Assembly: GCA_022574255.1 (NCBI GenBank)
Contig: JACZSK010000016.1
Span: 1 to 38,027, forward strand
Length of the DNA: 38,027 nucleotides
Reading direction: 5' to 3'
From: Pseudomonadota bacterium
GTDB taxonomy: Bacteria; Pseudomonadota; Alphaproteobacteria; Sphingomonadales; SMXR01
Shown here: one piece after another, positions 25,338 through 35,502 of the stretch
How positions within the stretch are numbered: the stretch's first letter is position 1
Layout of the letters: each line of letters begins with the position of its first letter
Program-made: the position numbers and the translations under genes
Notes under the pieces: model-generated
Databases searched by the model: none
Told to the model about the DNA's origin: nothing
Seen by the model: the letters and a program-made list of their open reading frames with translations, nothing else

Positions 25338-27050
25338 ATGACCGAGCAGAAGAAAAACAGCGACCAGATTACCCGCGGACCGGCGCGCGCACCGGCCCGG
25401 GCAATGCTGCGCGCCACCGGCATGACCGACGCGGACTTCGCCAAGCCGATGGTCGCCGTGGTCAACAGCTATTCGTCGGTGACGCCCTGCAACATGCATC
25501 TGAGGGAACTGGCCGGACCGGTCAGCGAAGGCGTGCGCAAAGCCGGCGGCGTGCCTATCGATTTCAACACCATCGTGGTATCCGACGGCATCACCATGGG
25601 AACCGAGGGCATGCGCGCTTCGCTGGTGTCGCGTGAGACCATCACCGATTCAATCGAGCTGGCGGTCGGCGGCCATGCGCTGGATGCCGCGATCATCCTG
25701 GTCGGCTGCGACAAAACCATCCCCGCGGCGGCAATGGCCTTGGCGCGGCTGAATATTCCCGGCCTGATTCTCTATGGAGGGTCGATCATGCCGGGCCGCC
25801 ACAAGGGCAAAGCGATCACCATCCAGGACGTGTTCGAGGCGGTGGGCGCCTGTGCCGCCGGCCGGATCAGCGAAGAGGAACTGGGCGAAGTCGAGCGCGC
25901 CGCCTGCCCCGGCGCCGGGGCCTGCGGTGGCCAGTTTACCGCCAACACCATGGCCATGGCGCTGACCTTCATGGGGCTTTCGCCGATGGGCGCCAACGAT
26001 ATACCAGCGGTGCATCCAGACAAGTTCGCCGCCGCCGAGCGCTGCGGGAAACTGGTCATGGATCTGGTCAAATCCGGCACCCGCGCCCGCGAGTTTATCA
26101 CCACGAATTCCTTGCGCAATGCGGCAACCGCCGTGGCCGCCACCGCCGGATCAACCAACGCGGTCCTGCATCTGCTGGCCATCGCCCGCGAAGCCGGACG
26201 CGATTTTTCCATCGACGAGTTCGACGCCGCCTCTCGCAACACACCGGTAATTGCCGATCTGAAGCCCGCCGGCCGCTATACCGCCGCCGAGCTGTTCGAG
26301 GCAGGCGGCACAGCATTGGTGGGAAAAACCCTGATGGATGCCGGACTGATTTCTGACGGGCCGACGGTCTCTGGCCGCAGCCTGTTTGACGAACTTGCCG
26401 AGGCCGTCGAGCGCCCGGGGCAGGATGCCGTTCTCTCTGTGGGCAATCCTGTTCAGGCGCGCGGCGGCTTTGGCATTCTCTATGGCTCGCTGGCTCCCGG
26501 CGGCTGCGTCGCCAAGCTGGCGGGCCATAACCGCCTGACCTTCGAGGGTCCGGCGCGAGTTTTCAATTCCGAGGAGGAGACATTCGCCGCTGTTGAAAAT
26601 GGCGCCATTCAAGCCGGTGACGTTATCGTCATTCGCGGCGAAGGCCCCAAGGGCGGCCCGGGCATGCGCGAAATGCTGGCGGTGACCGCCGCCCTGGTCG
26701 GTCGCGGCCTCGGCGATTCAGTGGCCCTGGTCACCGACGGGCGCTTTTCCGGCGCCACCCACGGCCTGATGATCGGGCATGTCACGCCCGAGTCCGCCTG
26801 TGGCGGACCCATATCCAAGGTCGCCGACGGCGACCCCATCCGTATCGATGTCGATGCCCGCAGAATAGACGTGCTGGCCGATATCGATGCCAGACAGCCG
26901 CACCCGCATCCCCCCTTTGCGGGTGCGGCCACCGGTGTTCTGGCCAAATACGCCCAGCTCGTTTCATCGGCCTCGGAAGGCGCGATCACGCGCGCGACCG
27001 GCCCCGACAGCACCCAATCGAACGCCCAGCAGGAAAGGATAGTTCCTTGA
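25338..27050 (+). CDS. ilvD: Dihydroxy-acid dehydratase
   Basis: 570 aa iron-sulfur enzyme that dehydrates dihydroxy-isovalerate and dihydroxy-methylvalerate, the third shared step of valine and isoleucine synthesis. Cluster cysteines are seen in PCNMHL (about residue 50), GCDKTIPAA (about 120) and [16 protein letters not shown] (about 190-205). Other family segments: [17 protein letters not shown] near the C terminus. First structural gene of a nine-gene operon, behind the Leu/Ile/Val leader. Its TGA stop overlaps the TTG start of ilvC. Confidence 0.96.
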   Translation: MTEQKKNSDQITRGPARAPARAMLRATGMTDADFAKPMVAVVNSYSSVTPCNMHLRELAGPVSEGVRKAGGVPIDFNTIVVSDGITMGTEGMRASLVSRETITDSIELAVGGHALDAAIILVGCDKTIPAAAMALARLNIPGLILYGGSIMPGRHKGKAITIQDVFEAVGACAAGRISEEELGEVERAACPGAGACGGQFTANTMAMALTFMGLSPMGANDIPAVHPDKFAAAERCGKLVMDLVKSGTRAREFITTNSLRNAATAVAATAGSTNAVLHLLAIAREAGRDFSIDEFDAASRNTPVIADLKPAGRYTAAELFEAGGTALVGKTLMDAGLISDGPTVSGRSLFDELAEAVERPGQDAVLSVGNPVQARGGFGILYGSLAPGGCVAKLAGHNRLTFEGPARVFNSEEETFAAVENGAIQAGDVIVIRGEGPKGGPGMREMLAVTAALVGRGLGDSVALVTDGRFSGATHGLMIGHVTPESACGGPISKVADGDPIRIDVDARRIDVLADIDARQPHPHPPFAGAATGVLAKYAQLVSSASEGAITRATGPDSTQSNAQQERIVP

Positions 27051-28054
27051 AACTATACACTGAAGACGACGTTAACCGGGAGTCTCTGAAAGGCCAGACC
27101 ATCGCCATTGTGGGCTATGGCAGCCAGGGCCGCGCCCACGCGCACAATCTGCGCGACAGCGGGCATAGGGTAATCGTCGGCGCCCGCGAGGAGGGCAAAA
27201 GCTCGGTGGTGGCGGCCAAGGAAGGCTTTGATGTATTCTCGCCCGCCGAGGCTGCGGAGAAAGCCGACTTCATCGCCATCCTGACCCCCGACATGGCGCA
27301 GCAGGATCTGTTCAACGACCATATCCGGGAAGGTCTGAAAGACGGCAACACCATCATGTTCGCGCATGGTTTTTCCATCCTCTATGACCGCGTCACGCCA
27401 CCGGAAAATGTCGATGTGGTGCTGATTGCGCCCAAGGGGCCCGGGGCGCTGGTGCGGCGCGAATATGAGCGCGGCCGCGGCGTGCCCTGCCTGGTGGCGG
27501 TAGAGCAGGATGCCTCGGGCGGCGCCATGGACCGTGCCGTTGCCTACGCCGACGCACTGGGCGCCACCCAGGGCGGAATTATCGAGACCACCTTCCGGGA
27601 AGAGACAGAGACCGACCTGTTCGGTGAGCAGGCGGTGCTGTGCGGCGGCCTGAGTGAGCTGATCGTCCAGGGTTTCGAGACCCTGGTGGAGGCCGGTTAT
27701 CAGCCCGAAATCGCCTATTTCGAATGTATGCACGAAGTGAAGCTGATCGTCGATCTGCTGCATGAGGGCGGGTTGAAAAAAATGTACGAATTCGTCAGCG
27801 AGACCGCCAAATACGGCGATTTCGTCAGCGGCCCAAGGGTCATCAACGGCGAGACCCGCGAGCGCATGCGCGAGGTATTGAAAGACATCCAGAGCGGCGC
27901 ATTCGCCCGCGAATGGGTGCTGGAAAACCAGGCCGGCCTGCCGGTCTACAAGGCCATCGAGAGAAAAGACCTGGAGCAGGATATCGAGAAGGTTGGCGCC
28001 AAGCTGCGCGCCCGCATGCCCTGGCTGAACCGGGAACAGTCGAATTTCGCCTGA
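27047..28054 (+). CDS. ilvC: Ketol-acid reductoisomerase, class I
   Basis: 335 aa, the usual class I length. NADPH-binding [17 protein letters not shown] near the N terminus (about residues 24-40); the C-terminal knotted domain has the metal-binding acidic residues in [15 protein letters not shown] (about 187-201) and [13 protein letters not shown] (about 225-237). The start is TTG at 27047 inside the ilvD stop (TTGA overlap), preceded by AAGGAT; it gives the standard family N terminus (MKLYTEDDV). Converts acetolactate and acetohydroxybutyrate to the dihydroxy acids used by IlvD. Confidence 0.96.
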   Translation: MKLYTEDDVNRESLKGQTIAIVGYGSQGRAHAHNLRDSGHRVIVGAREEGKSSVVAAKEGFDVFSPAEAAEKADFIAILTPDMAQQDLFNDHIREGLKDGNTIMFAHGFSILYDRVTPPENVDVVLIAPKGPGALVRREYERGRGVPCLVAVEQDASGGAMDRAVAYADALGATQGGIIETTFREETETDLFGEQAVLCGGLSELIVQGFETLVEAGYQPEIAYFECMHEVKLIVDLLHEGGLKKMYEFVSETAKYGDFVSGPRVINGETRERMREVLKDIQSGAFAREWVLENQAGLPVYKAIERKDLEQDIEKVGAKLRARMPWLNREQSNFA

Positions 28055-28069
28055 GCGGCGAGCGAGAAA

Positions 28070-29803
28070 ATGGAAGAGAGAGTGGAAGCAAGTAGCGGCA
28101 TATTACAGGAAGCTCCGGCCCAGCCCGAGCAAAAGACGGCGACCGCCGCCGCGTTGATGATCCGCGCGCTGGAGCGCCAGGGCGTGGAGTATATTTTCGG
28201 CTACCCCGGCGGCGCCGTTATGCCGGTGTATGACGCCCTCACTGATTCGCCGATCCGCCATATCCTGGCCCGCCACGAACAGGGCGCCGGCTTTGCCGCT
28301 GAAGGTTACGCGCGGGTCACCGGCAAGGTTGGCGTTTGCCTGGTCACCTCGGGGCCGGGCCTGACCAACCTGTTGACCGGCATTGCCGACGCCTACGCCG
28401 ATTCGGTACCCATGGTCGCTATTGTCGGCCAGGTGCCAGAAGCCCTGATGGGCACCGATGCCTTCCAGGAAGTCGACAGCTTCGGCATCACCATGCCCGT
28501 GGTCAAGCACAGCATGATCGCCCGCGACCCGGCAAAGCTGCCGGCGCTGGTGACCGAAGCTATGCATATTGCCGCCTCGGGCCGGCCCGGCCCGGTGTTG
28601 ATCGAACTGCCCAAGGATGTTGGCGCCGCCACAGTGAGCGAGAGCGACGATTGGCCGGCCCCCCCCGCAGCGCCGGTCGCCGACCCGCGCGCCAAGCTGG
28701 ACCTTGCCGAGGCGATGATCCGCAACGCTTCGAAGCCGTTGTTTTATGTCGGCGGCGGGGCAGCGATCTCGCGCGCTTCCGAGGCCGTGCGAAACATCGT
28801 GGAGCGCACCGGCATCCCGGTGGTCGCGACACTGAAAGGCCTCGGCGTGCTGCCCACCGACCATCCGAATTTCATCGGCATGCTGGGCATGCACGGACGC
28901 AAGGCCGCCAATTACGCGGTGCAGGCCTGTGATCTGCTGATCGCCGTGGGTGCGCGCTTCGACGACCGGGTGACCGGCAAGGTCGATACCTTCGCCCCCG
29001 GCGCGCGGGTCATCCATATGGATGCGGACGCTGCCGAGATCAGCAAGATACGCACCGCCGACCTGGGCCTGTCGGGGCTGCTGCCCGCCAACCTGGAAGC
29101 GATCAATCCCGGGCCGCTGGACATCGAACCCTGGATCTGGCGCGTCGACAGCCTCAAGGAGAAGCATCATCGCAGTTACGATGCGCCGGGCGATGGCATC
29201 TATGCGCCGCGCCTGCTGCGCGACCTGTCGGTGGCCGCCGGCGACAGCATGATCATGACCACCGACGTCGGCCAGCACCAGATGTGGGTGGCCCAGCATT
29301 GCCGCTTCATCCGCCCCGAAGCGCATCTGACCAGCGGCGGCCTGGGCGCCATGGGCTTTGGCATACCCGCCGGTATCGGCGCCATTCTGGCCGAGCCCGA
29401 TGCCTGTGTAATCACCGTTACCGGCGACGGGTCTATCATGATGAACATTCAGGAGCTGGCGACCATAAACCGCTACGGCCTGAACCTGAAGATCCTGCTG
29501 CTGGACAATTCCTGCCTGGGAATGGTGCGCCAGTGGCAGACTATTTTCTACGACGGCAACCACAGCGAGGTTGATCTGTCGGACAATCCTGATTTCGCCG
29601 CCATTGCCCGCGCCTTTGGCCTGGAGGCCTTCACCATAGAGAGGGCCACAGAAGTGCCGGGCGCAATTGAGCGGCTGCTGAATACGCCAGGCGCTGTCCT
29701 GATGCATGTAAAAATTGACCCACGCGAAAACGTTTGGCCAATGGTGCCGCCCGGCGTCGCCATATCCAACATGATGGAGGAAGAACCATGTCCTACAACC
29801 TGA
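28070..29803 (+). CDS. ilvB: Acetolactate synthase, large catalytic subunit
   Basis: 577 aa thiamine-diphosphate enzyme. The catalytic glutamate is in ARHEQGAGFAAEGYAR (about residue 68), the ThDP/Mg motif starts GDGSIMMNIQEL (about residue 453) and the FAD-binding middle domain is complete. Condenses pyruvate with pyruvate or 2-ketobutyrate, the committed step of branched-chain synthesis. 15 bp after ilvC; its last 16 bases overlap the small-subunit gene, supporting coupled production of the two subunits. Confidence 0.96.
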   Translation: MEERVEASSGILQEAPAQPEQKTATAAALMIRALERQGVEYIFGYPGGAVMPVYDALTDSPIRHILARHEQGAGFAAEGYARVTGKVGVCLVTSGPGLTNLLTGIADAYADSVPMVAIVGQVPEALMGTDAFQEVDSFGITMPVVKHSMIARDPAKLPALVTEAMHIAASGRPGPVLIELPKDVGAATVSESDDWPAPPAAPVADPRAKLDLAEAMIRNASKPLFYVGGGAAISRASEAVRNIVERTGIPVVATLKGLGVLPTDHPNFIGMLGMHGRKAANYAVQACDLLIAVGARFDDRVTGKVDTFAPGARVIHMDADAAEISKIRTADLGLSGLLPANLEAINPGPLDIEPWIWRVDSLKEKHHRSYDAPGDGIYAPRLLRDLSVAAGDSMIMTTDVGQHQMWVAQHCRFIRPEAHLTSGGLGAMGFGIPAGIGAILAEPDACVITVTGDGSIMMNIQELATINRYGLNLKILLLDNSCLGMVRQWQTIFYDGNHSEVDLSDNPDFAAIARAFGLEAFTIERATEVPGAIERLLNTPGAVLMHVKIDPRENVWPMVPPGVAISNMMEEEPCPTT

Positions 29804-30147
29804 ATATCACCATAGACCAGACCCAGGGGGGACTCCTGCGCACAATCGGCCTTATCGAGCGCCGCGGTTTTTCCATTCTTTCCGTCAACCTTCCGGGAGG
29901 CGCAGGCAGCACGCAGGAGCTTAGCGTGCGGGTGAAGGCGATTGACGCCAATCGCTCGATTGAAGTCCTTGCCCGCCAGATTGAGCGGCTGGAAACCGTC
30001 CGCAGGGTGGAAATGACCAGCGCCCAGGGCACTGCCCAGGCGGACAGCCAGATCAACAGCAGGAAACCCGGCAGGGCCATGAGCATGGCGCGCGCCGTGG
30101 CTTCCATGGCCCCCCGCCGGCCCGTATTCGAGGATGTAGCAACATGA
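29788..30147 (+). CDS. ilvN: Acetolactate synthase small subunit, short ACT type
   Basis: 119 aa with one ACT domain in the first 75 residues (LNITIDQTQGGLLRTIGLIERRGFSILSV, split here for description: strand, helix, strand). The second domain of the usual 160-170 aa IlvH is absent; the tail (about residues 78-119) is Ser/Ala/Arg-rich and looks unstructured. Size resembles E. coli IlvM. GGAGGAAG stands 5 bases before the ATG. It should bind and regulate IlvB; whether it gives valine feedback is uncertain. Its stop overlaps the next start by ATGA. Confidence 0.85.
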   Translation: MSYNLNITIDQTQGGLLRTIGLIERRGFSILSVNLPGGAGSTQELSVRVKAIDANRSIEVLARQIERLETVRRVEMTSAQGTAQADSQINSRKPGRAMSMARAVASMAPRRPVFEDVAT

Positions 30148-31400
30148 CCCGCATGAATGGAAATGGCCAGGAAGCCGAACCGGCAGACAACCGGGTAAGC
30201 GTATTCGACACCAGCCTGAGGGACGGCGAGCAGTCGCCGGGCTTCAGCATGACCACCAGCCAGAAAGTGCGCATGGCGCGGGCTCTCAGCGCCCTGAAGG
30301 TGGATGTGCTGGAGGCGGGATTTGCCGCTTCGTCGCCCGGCGATTTCGAATCCATACGGCAAATTGCGATTGAAGCCACCGACGCCGGGGCCCCGGTCAT
30401 TTGCAGCCTGGCAAGGGCAACCGAAGCCGATATCGAAGCGGCGGGCGAGGCACTGGCCCCGGCTGCAAAGAAGCGAATTCACGTTTTTCTGGCGACCAGC
30501 CCCATTCACCGCAAGGCCAAGTTGAAAATGACCCGCGGCGAGGTGCTGAAAGCCACCGTTGAGGGCGTGGCCATGGCCCGCAGCATAACCAACGACGTTC
30601 AGTTCAGCCCCGAGGACGCGGGCCGAACCGAGATGGATTTTCTGGTTGAAGTTGTGGGCAGCGCCATCGCCGCCGGCGCCACCACCATCAATCTGCCCGA
30701 CACGGTTGGTTACCTGACGCCCGAAGAAATGGCGGAAATGATATCCGAAGTGCGCACCCGCGTGCCCAACATCAACCAGGCGCGTATCAGCGTGCATTGC
30801 CACAATGATCTGGGCCTGGCGGTGGCCAATACTCTGGCGGCGCTTGGCGCCGGCGCCCGGCAGGTGGAATGTACCATCAACGGCATAGGCGAGCGCGCCG
30901 GCAACGCGGCCCTGGAGGAGATTGTCATGGCCCTGCACACCCGCCCCGAAGCCTTCGGGCTGGAGACCGGCATCGATACGCGGCAGCTCTATCCGGCGAG
31001 CAGGCTGCTGGCGGAACTGACCGGCAACCCGGTGCCGCGCAACAAGGCGCTCGTCGGGCGCAACGCCTTTGCCCATGAGGCGGGCATTCACCAGCACGGC
31101 GTGCTGCAGGATGCAGCCACTTACGAGATCATGCAGCCGCGGGATGTCGGCGTGCCCGAGAGCCGCCTGGTGCTGGGCAAGCACAGTGGCCGTCATGCCC
31201 TGTCAGCGCGGCTGGCGGCGCTGGGTCACAGCCCCATCGACGACGAGTTCGAGCGCCTGTTCGCCGATTTCAAGATCATGGCGGACAGGAAACAGGAAAT
31301 CACCGATTCCGATCTGGAGAGCCTGGTGCAGGAAATTATCTGCCCGGCCAACCGGGCCCGGGACCATGTATCAGGCTCGATCCGCGCGATTTACCGGTGA
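30144..31400 (+). CDS. leuA: 2-isopropylmalate synthase lacking the C-terminal regulatory domain
   Basis: 418 aa. TIM-barrel catalytic domain with FDTSLRDGEQSPGFSM (metal-binding Asp and Arg), LPDTVGYLTPEEM, VHCHNDLGLAVANT (His-x-His metal ligands) and the GIHQHGVLQ/GKHSGRHAL segments that distinguish IPM synthase from homocitrate or citramalate synthases. Typical proteobacterial LeuA is about 510-570 aa with a leucine-binding C-terminal domain; this one ends soon after ITDSDLESLVQEI, and ilvE starts 39 bp later, leaving no room for a frameshifted remnant. Leucine feedback is therefore probably lost at the protein level. Citramalate synthase activity cannot be fully excluded. Confidence 0.88.
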   Translation: MTRMNGNGQEAEPADNRVSVFDTSLRDGEQSPGFSMTTSQKVRMARALSALKVDVLEAGFAASSPGDFESIRQIAIEATDAGAPVICSLARATEADIEAAGEALAPAAKKRIHVFLATSPIHRKAKLKMTRGEVLKATVEGVAMARSITNDVQFSPEDAGRTEMDFLVEVVGSAIAAGATTINLPDTVGYLTPEEMAEMISEVRTRVPNINQARISVHCHNDLGLAVANTLAALGAGARQVECTINGIGERAGNAALEEIVMALHTRPEAFGLETGIDTRQLYPASRLLAELTGNPVPRNKALVGRNAFAHEAGIHQHGVLQDAATYEIMQPRDVGVPESRLVLGKHSGRHALSARLAALGHSPIDDEFERLFADFKIMADRKQEITDSDLESLVQEIICPANRARDHVSGSIRAIYR

Positions 31401-31439
31401 GGCCCGGCAACTCCTGAGTAACAAGTTTGAGGAAAAAGA

Positions 31440-32441
31440 ATGCCCATCAAAGAGAGCAGCGTCATCTGGAAGAACGGCGAATTCCTGCCCTGGCACCAGG
31501 CGACGACACATGTGTTGTCCCATGGCCTGCATTATGGCACCGGCATTTTCGAGGGCATTCGCGTTTACGATACTCCCGGCGGCCCCAGGGGCTTCCGGTT
31601 GACCGACCATATGGAGCGTATGCAGGATTCGGCGCGCATCTATCAAATGCCCATGCCCTACAGTGCCGAGGAAATGGTGCGGGCCAGTCATGAACTGATC
31701 AGGCTGAACGGGCTGACCAGCGCCTATATTCGCCCCATCGCCTATTTCGGCTATGGCAGCATCGGCGTGGTGCCGGAAGAGGAGACTCCGCTGGATGTGG
31801 TGATCGCCGCCTTCGAGTGGGGCGCCTATCTGGGCGACGATGGCCAGCAGGAGGGCGTTGATGTCTGTGTCTCCTCATGGAACCGCGTGGCGCCCAACAC
31901 CATCCCCGCCGGGGCCAAGGCCACCGGCAATTATCTTTCCGGCTATCTCATCAGCCGCGAGGCCAAGAGCCGCGGCTTCCGCGAAGGCATTGCGCTGGGC
32001 GTTGACGGACGGCTGAGCGAGGGCGCCGGCGAGAATGTCTTTCTTGTGCATAGGGGCAAAATCCTCACGCCGCCCGCTTCCTCGTCGGTTTTACTGGGCA
32101 TTACGCGGGACTCTGTGGTGACATTAGCCAGCGACCTGGGTTATGAAGTGGTGGAGCAACCAATACCCAGAGAAATGCTTTATGTGGCAGACGAAATGTT
32201 CCTGACCGGAACCGCGGCCGAAATCACAGCCGTTCGCTCGGTTGACGGCGTGGCCTTGCGCGCCGGAGCGCCGGGGCCGGTGACCCGCCGGTTAAGCGAG
32301 GCCTTTTTTGGCCTGTTCGACGGGCGGACAGAAGATCGCCGGGGCTGGCTGGAACCCATCGAACCTGCTGAAAGCAAAATCGCGCCCACTGGTGCGACCG
32401 GTACGATGGAGATACGCAATGGCGCCGCGGTCACTGTTTGA
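31440..32441 (+). CDS. ilvE: Branched-chain amino acid aminotransferase
   Basis: 333 aa class IV PLP aminotransferase. Early [16 protein letters not shown] (about residues 28-43), PLP lysine in [12 protein letters not shown] (about 155-166), and [13 protein letters not shown] plus [10 protein letters not shown] later in the chain are standard for IlvE. The last 25 or so residues after GWLEPIEP are not conserved. Final transamination giving Val, Leu and Ile. Overlaps leuC by 23 bases. GAGGAAAAAG precedes the ATG. Confidence 0.95.
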   Translation: MPIKESSVIWKNGEFLPWHQATTHVLSHGLHYGTGIFEGIRVYDTPGGPRGFRLTDHMERMQDSARIYQMPMPYSAEEMVRASHELIRLNGLTSAYIRPIAYFGYGSIGVVPEEETPLDVVIAAFEWGAYLGDDGQQEGVDVCVSSWNRVAPNTIPAGAKATGNYLSGYLISREAKSRGFREGIALGVDGRLSEGAGENVFLVHRGKILTPPASSSVLLGITRDSVVTLASDLGYEVVEQPIPREMLYVADEMFLTGTAAEITAVRSVDGVALRAGAPGPVTRRLSEAFFGLFDGRTEDRRGWLEPIEPAESKIAPTGATGTMEIRNGAAVTV

Positions 32442-33828
32442 CAAGGTATGGGAAAACCATCAGGTGGTCCCGGAGACCGCCGACCATCCGGCGGTGCTCT
32501 ACATTGATCTGCATCTGATACATGAGGTCACCACGCCTCAGGCTTTCGACGTGCTGCGCGCCCGCGGCCTGGCGGTGCGCCGGACCGACCGCATCTTCGC
32601 AACCATAGACCATTCGACGCCAACCGGCGCGCCGGGCGCCGACGGCTCTCGCCCCTATGGCTCGGACGCCAATCGTCATCAGGTCGAGGAAATGGAGAAA
32701 AATTGCCGGGAGCACGGGATTGAGCTGCACGGCTGGGACAGCCCGTTGCGCGGCATTGTCCATGTGGCTGGCCCGGAATCCGGTCGCGTGCACCCCGGCA
32801 TGACCATTGTTTGTGGTGACAGCCACACCGCCACCCATGGCGCCTTCGGGGCGCTGGCCTTTGGTATCGGCACCACCGAGGTCGGCCATGTGCTGGCCAG
32901 CCAGTGCCTGCTGCAGCGGAGACCCAAACGCATGGCGGTGACGATAGACGGCGCGCTGGCCCCGGGCGTATCCGCCAAGGACATGATTCTCGCGATCATC
33001 GCCAAGACCGGCATCCACGGCGGCGTCGGGCATGTCATCGAATACCGCGGAGAGGCGGTGCGCGCGCTGACCATGGAAAGCCGCATGACCCTGTGCAATA
33101 TGTCGATCGAGGCAGGGGCGCGGGCCGGCATGGTTGCCCCTGATGACGTGACCATTTCCTGGTTGCGCCCGCATATGAGCGATATGCCGGAAGCGGATTT
33201 CAAGCGTCGCGCCGAGGCCTGGCTGCAATTGAAAGGCGATGACGGCGCAGTCTTCGAAAAAGAAGTGATTATCGACGCCGGCGCAATCGCCCCCATGGTT
33301 ACCTGGGGGACCAATCCCGGAACAGCAATTGGCGTTGATCAGCCGGTGCCGGCCGCGGATAACGACGACGACCGCCAGGCGCTCGAATATATGGGCATCG
33401 AGGCGGGCAAACCCCTCCTGGGCCTGCCGGTAAAGACTGTTTTCATCGGCAGCTGCACCAACGGCCGCCTTCCCGACCTGGAGCAGGTTGCTGCGGTACT
33501 GAAAGGCCGCTCGGTTCATCCCGGCCTGCGCATGCTGGTCGTTCCGGGGTCGGAACAAACCAAGCGCGACGCCGAGGCCATGGGTCTGGATAAAATCTTC
33601 ATGGAGGCCGGCGCCGAATGGCGCGAGGCCGGTTGCTCCATGTGCCTGTCCATGAACGGCGATATAGCGCCACGCGGCGAAGTCATCGTCTCGACCAGTA
33701 ACCGCAATTTCGTCGGCCGCCAGGGGCCTGGCGCGCGCACCATACTGGCCAGCCCGGCCACCGCGGCGGCGGCGGCGGTAACCGGGTGTGTCACCGACCC
33801 GCGCAGGCTGATGGGGGACAGCCAATGA
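32419..33828 (+). CDS. leuC: 3-isopropylmalate dehydratase, large subunit
   Basis: 469 aa aconitase-family protein. Start at 32419 ([14 protein letters not shown]) matches the family's standard N terminus, so the longer open frame from 32308 is not used. [4Fe-4S] ligands: CTNGRLPDL (about residue 347) and GCSMCLSMN (about 407-415). Also [13 protein letters not shown] and [21 protein letters not shown]. Isomerises 2- to 3-isopropylmalate together with LeuD, whose start overlaps its stop (ATGA). Confidence 0.96.
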   Translation: MAPRSLFDKVWENHQVVPETADHPAVLYIDLHLIHEVTTPQAFDVLRARGLAVRRTDRIFATIDHSTPTGAPGADGSRPYGSDANRHQVEEMEKNCREHGIELHGWDSPLRGIVHVAGPESGRVHPGMTIVCGDSHTATHGAFGALAFGIGTTEVGHVLASQCLLQRRPKRMAVTIDGALAPGVSAKDMILAIIAKTGIHGGVGHVIEYRGEAVRALTMESRMTLCNMSIEAGARAGMVAPDDVTISWLRPHMSDMPEADFKRRAEAWLQLKGDDGAVFEKEVIIDAGAIAPMVTWGTNPGTAIGVDQPVPAADNDDDRQALEYMGIEAGKPLLGLPVKTVFIGSCTNGRLPDLEQVAAVLKGRSVHPGLRMLVVPGSEQTKRDAEAMGLDKIFMEAGAEWREAGCSMCLSMNGDIAPRGEVIVSTSNRNFVGRQGPGARTILASPATAAAAAVTGCVTDPRRLMGDSQ

Positions 33829-34412
33829 CCGGGAAAACGAAGGGCTTTGAATGTACCCGCGCGACCATGGTGGTGTTGACCCAGAACAATATTGATACCG
33901 ACCAGATTATTCCCGCCCGGTACCTGACAACCACCGTACGCGAGGGGATGGGTGAGTTGTTGTTTTATGACTGGCGACGCGACGGCGAGGGGAATTTGCG
34001 CGATGACTGCCCGCTGAACACACCCGAGGCGGCGCGCGCCGGCGTATTAGTGGCGGGCAGCAATTTCGGGTGCGGATCAAGCCGCGAACATGCGCCGTGG
34101 GCGCTCGGTGATTTCGGATTCAAGGCCATTCTGAGCACTGATTTCGCCGATATTTTTCGCGCCAACTGCCTGAAAAACGGGCTGCTGCCGGTGGCCATAA
34201 GCGCTGAAGTCTATGAGTGCCTGGTGGCCAATCCAGACGCCCGCATCACCATCGATCTGGAGAAACAGGAACTGCGCTATGGCAATGATGGCATGTGCGC
34301 GTTCAAAATCGATTCCTTTTCCCGCCAGTGCATGCTGGAGGGAATTGATGAGCTGGACTTCCTGCTCAGCCACCAGGACGCAATAGACGCCTTTGAGGCC
34401 GGACAGCCGTGA
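33825..34412 (+). CDS. leuD: 3-isopropylmalate dehydratase, small subunit
   Basis: 195 aa. Family motifs [14 protein letters not shown] near the N terminus and [17 protein letters not shown] (about residues 79-95). Standard length. Its ATG is within the leuC stop, and its TGA overlaps the GTG start of leuB, so leuC-D-B are tightly coupled. Forms the swivelling domain of the isomerase. Confidence 0.96.
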   Translation: MTGKTKGFECTRATMVVLTQNNIDTDQIIPARYLTTTVREGMGELLFYDWRRDGEGNLRDDCPLNTPEAARAGVLVAGSNFGCGSSREHAPWALGDFGFKAILSTDFADIFRANCLKNGLLPVAISAEVYECLVANPDARITIDLEKQELRYGNDGMCAFKIDSFSRQCMLEGIDELDFLLSHQDAIDAFEAGQP

Positions 34413-35467
34413 AGGCAACCATCGCCTACCTGCCCGGCGACGGCATAGGTCCCGAGGTTGGCGGCATGGCCATGGCAATTCTTGACGCCGTGGCGGCGCG
34501 CTTCGGCCACGAGTTCCATATCAACGAATGCCTGGTGGGCGGAGCGGCAATAGATGCTACTGGTGATCCACTGCCCCCGCAGACCAGAAGCACTTGCGAG
34601 GCCGCCGATGCGATCTTTCTCGGCGCCGTCGGCGGGCCAAAGTGGGACGGCGACGGGCCACGGCCCGAGAGCGGCCTGCTGGCGCTGCGCAAGCTGCTGG
34701 GCCTTTACGCCAACATTCGCCCGGTGCGCCCGCATCCCAGGGCCGCCGCCGCATCGCCCATAAAGCCGGAAATCCTCAAGGGCGTGGATATGGTGGTTGT
34801 GCGTGAGCTGACCGGCGGCATTTATTTTGGCAAGAAGAGCCGCGAGACAGACAGCGCCACCGACGTTTGCACCTACACGCGAACAGAGATCGAGCGCGTG
34901 GTGCGCCGCGCCGGGAAGTTGGCTCAAGGCCGACGCGGCAAGATAACCTCCGTGGACAAGGCCAATGTGCTGGAGACCAGCCGGCTGTGGCGCGAGGTGA
35001 CCACCCGGGTGATAACGGAAGAATTTCCGGCGCTGGAACTGGAGCATATTCTGGTCGATGCCGCCGCCATGTATCTGCTGTCACGGCCAGCGGAATTTGA
35101 TGTCATCGTCACCGAGAATATGTTCGGCGATATCCTGACCGACGAAGCCTCGATGCTGGCCGGATCGATGGGGCTCTTGCCTTCCGCTTCGCTGGGCGAC
35201 GGACCACGCGGCCTTTACGAACCGATCCACGGCTCGGCGCCCGATATCGCGGGCAAATCCCTGGCAAACCCGATGGCCTCGATACTCAGTGGGGCAATGC
35301 TCCTCCGACTGTCGCTGGGACTCAATACGGAGGCAGAAGCCATAGAAAACAGTATCGACTCGATACTCTCGGAAGGCTACCGGACCGACGATATCGCATC
35401 GAATGGCGAACGACCGCTCACGACCAGCCAGGTGGGCGACATGATTGCCGGACTGGTCATGGGTTAA
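34409..35467 (+). CDS. leuB: 3-isopropylmalate dehydrogenase
   Basis: 352 aa. GTG start at 34409 in a GTGA overlap with leuD gives the usual N terminus ([17 protein letters not shown]). Substrate and cofactor motifs: [70 protein letters not shown] and [13 protein letters not shown]. Oxidatively decarboxylates 3-isopropylmalate to the keto acid for IlvE. Last gene of the operon; no asd follows, as it does in some relatives. Confidence 0.96.
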   Translation: MKATIAYLPGDGIGPEVGGMAMAILDAVAARFGHEFHINECLVGGAAIDATGDPLPPQTRSTCEAADAIFLGAVGGPKWDGDGPRPESGLLALRKLLGLYANIRPVRPHPRAAAASPIKPEILKGVDMVVVRELTGGIYFGKKSRETDSATDVCTYTRTEIERVVRRAGKLAQGRRGKITSVDKANVLETSRLWREVTTRVITEEFPALELEHILVDAAAMYLLSRPAEFDVIVTENMFGDILTDEASMLAGSMGLLPSASLGDGPRGLYEPIHGSAPDIAGKSLANPMASILSGAMLLRLSLGLNTEAEAIENSIDSILSEGYRTDDIASNGERPLTTSQVGDMIAGLVMG

Positions 35468-35502
35468 GACCGGCTTCGGCGCTGCATGCGAAAGCCCCGG
35501 TC
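35468..35502. terminator. Hairpin between convergent leuB and DUF3179 gene
   Basis: GACCGG (35468-35473) pairs with CCGGTC (35497-35502), and an inner CTTCG/CGAAAG stem extends it, starting at the base after the leuB stop. There is no T-run on either side, so it is a weak intrinsic terminator or a 3'-end stabilising hairpin. Confidence 0.4.

Noticed and set aside
28103-29707. 534-aa minus-strand ORF opposite ilvB
   Set aside because: Antisense shadow with no recognisable motif; ilvB is complete on the other strand.
32308-32418. N-terminal extension of leuC
   Set aside because: It overlaps ilvE in another frame; the standard LeuC N terminus begins at 32419.
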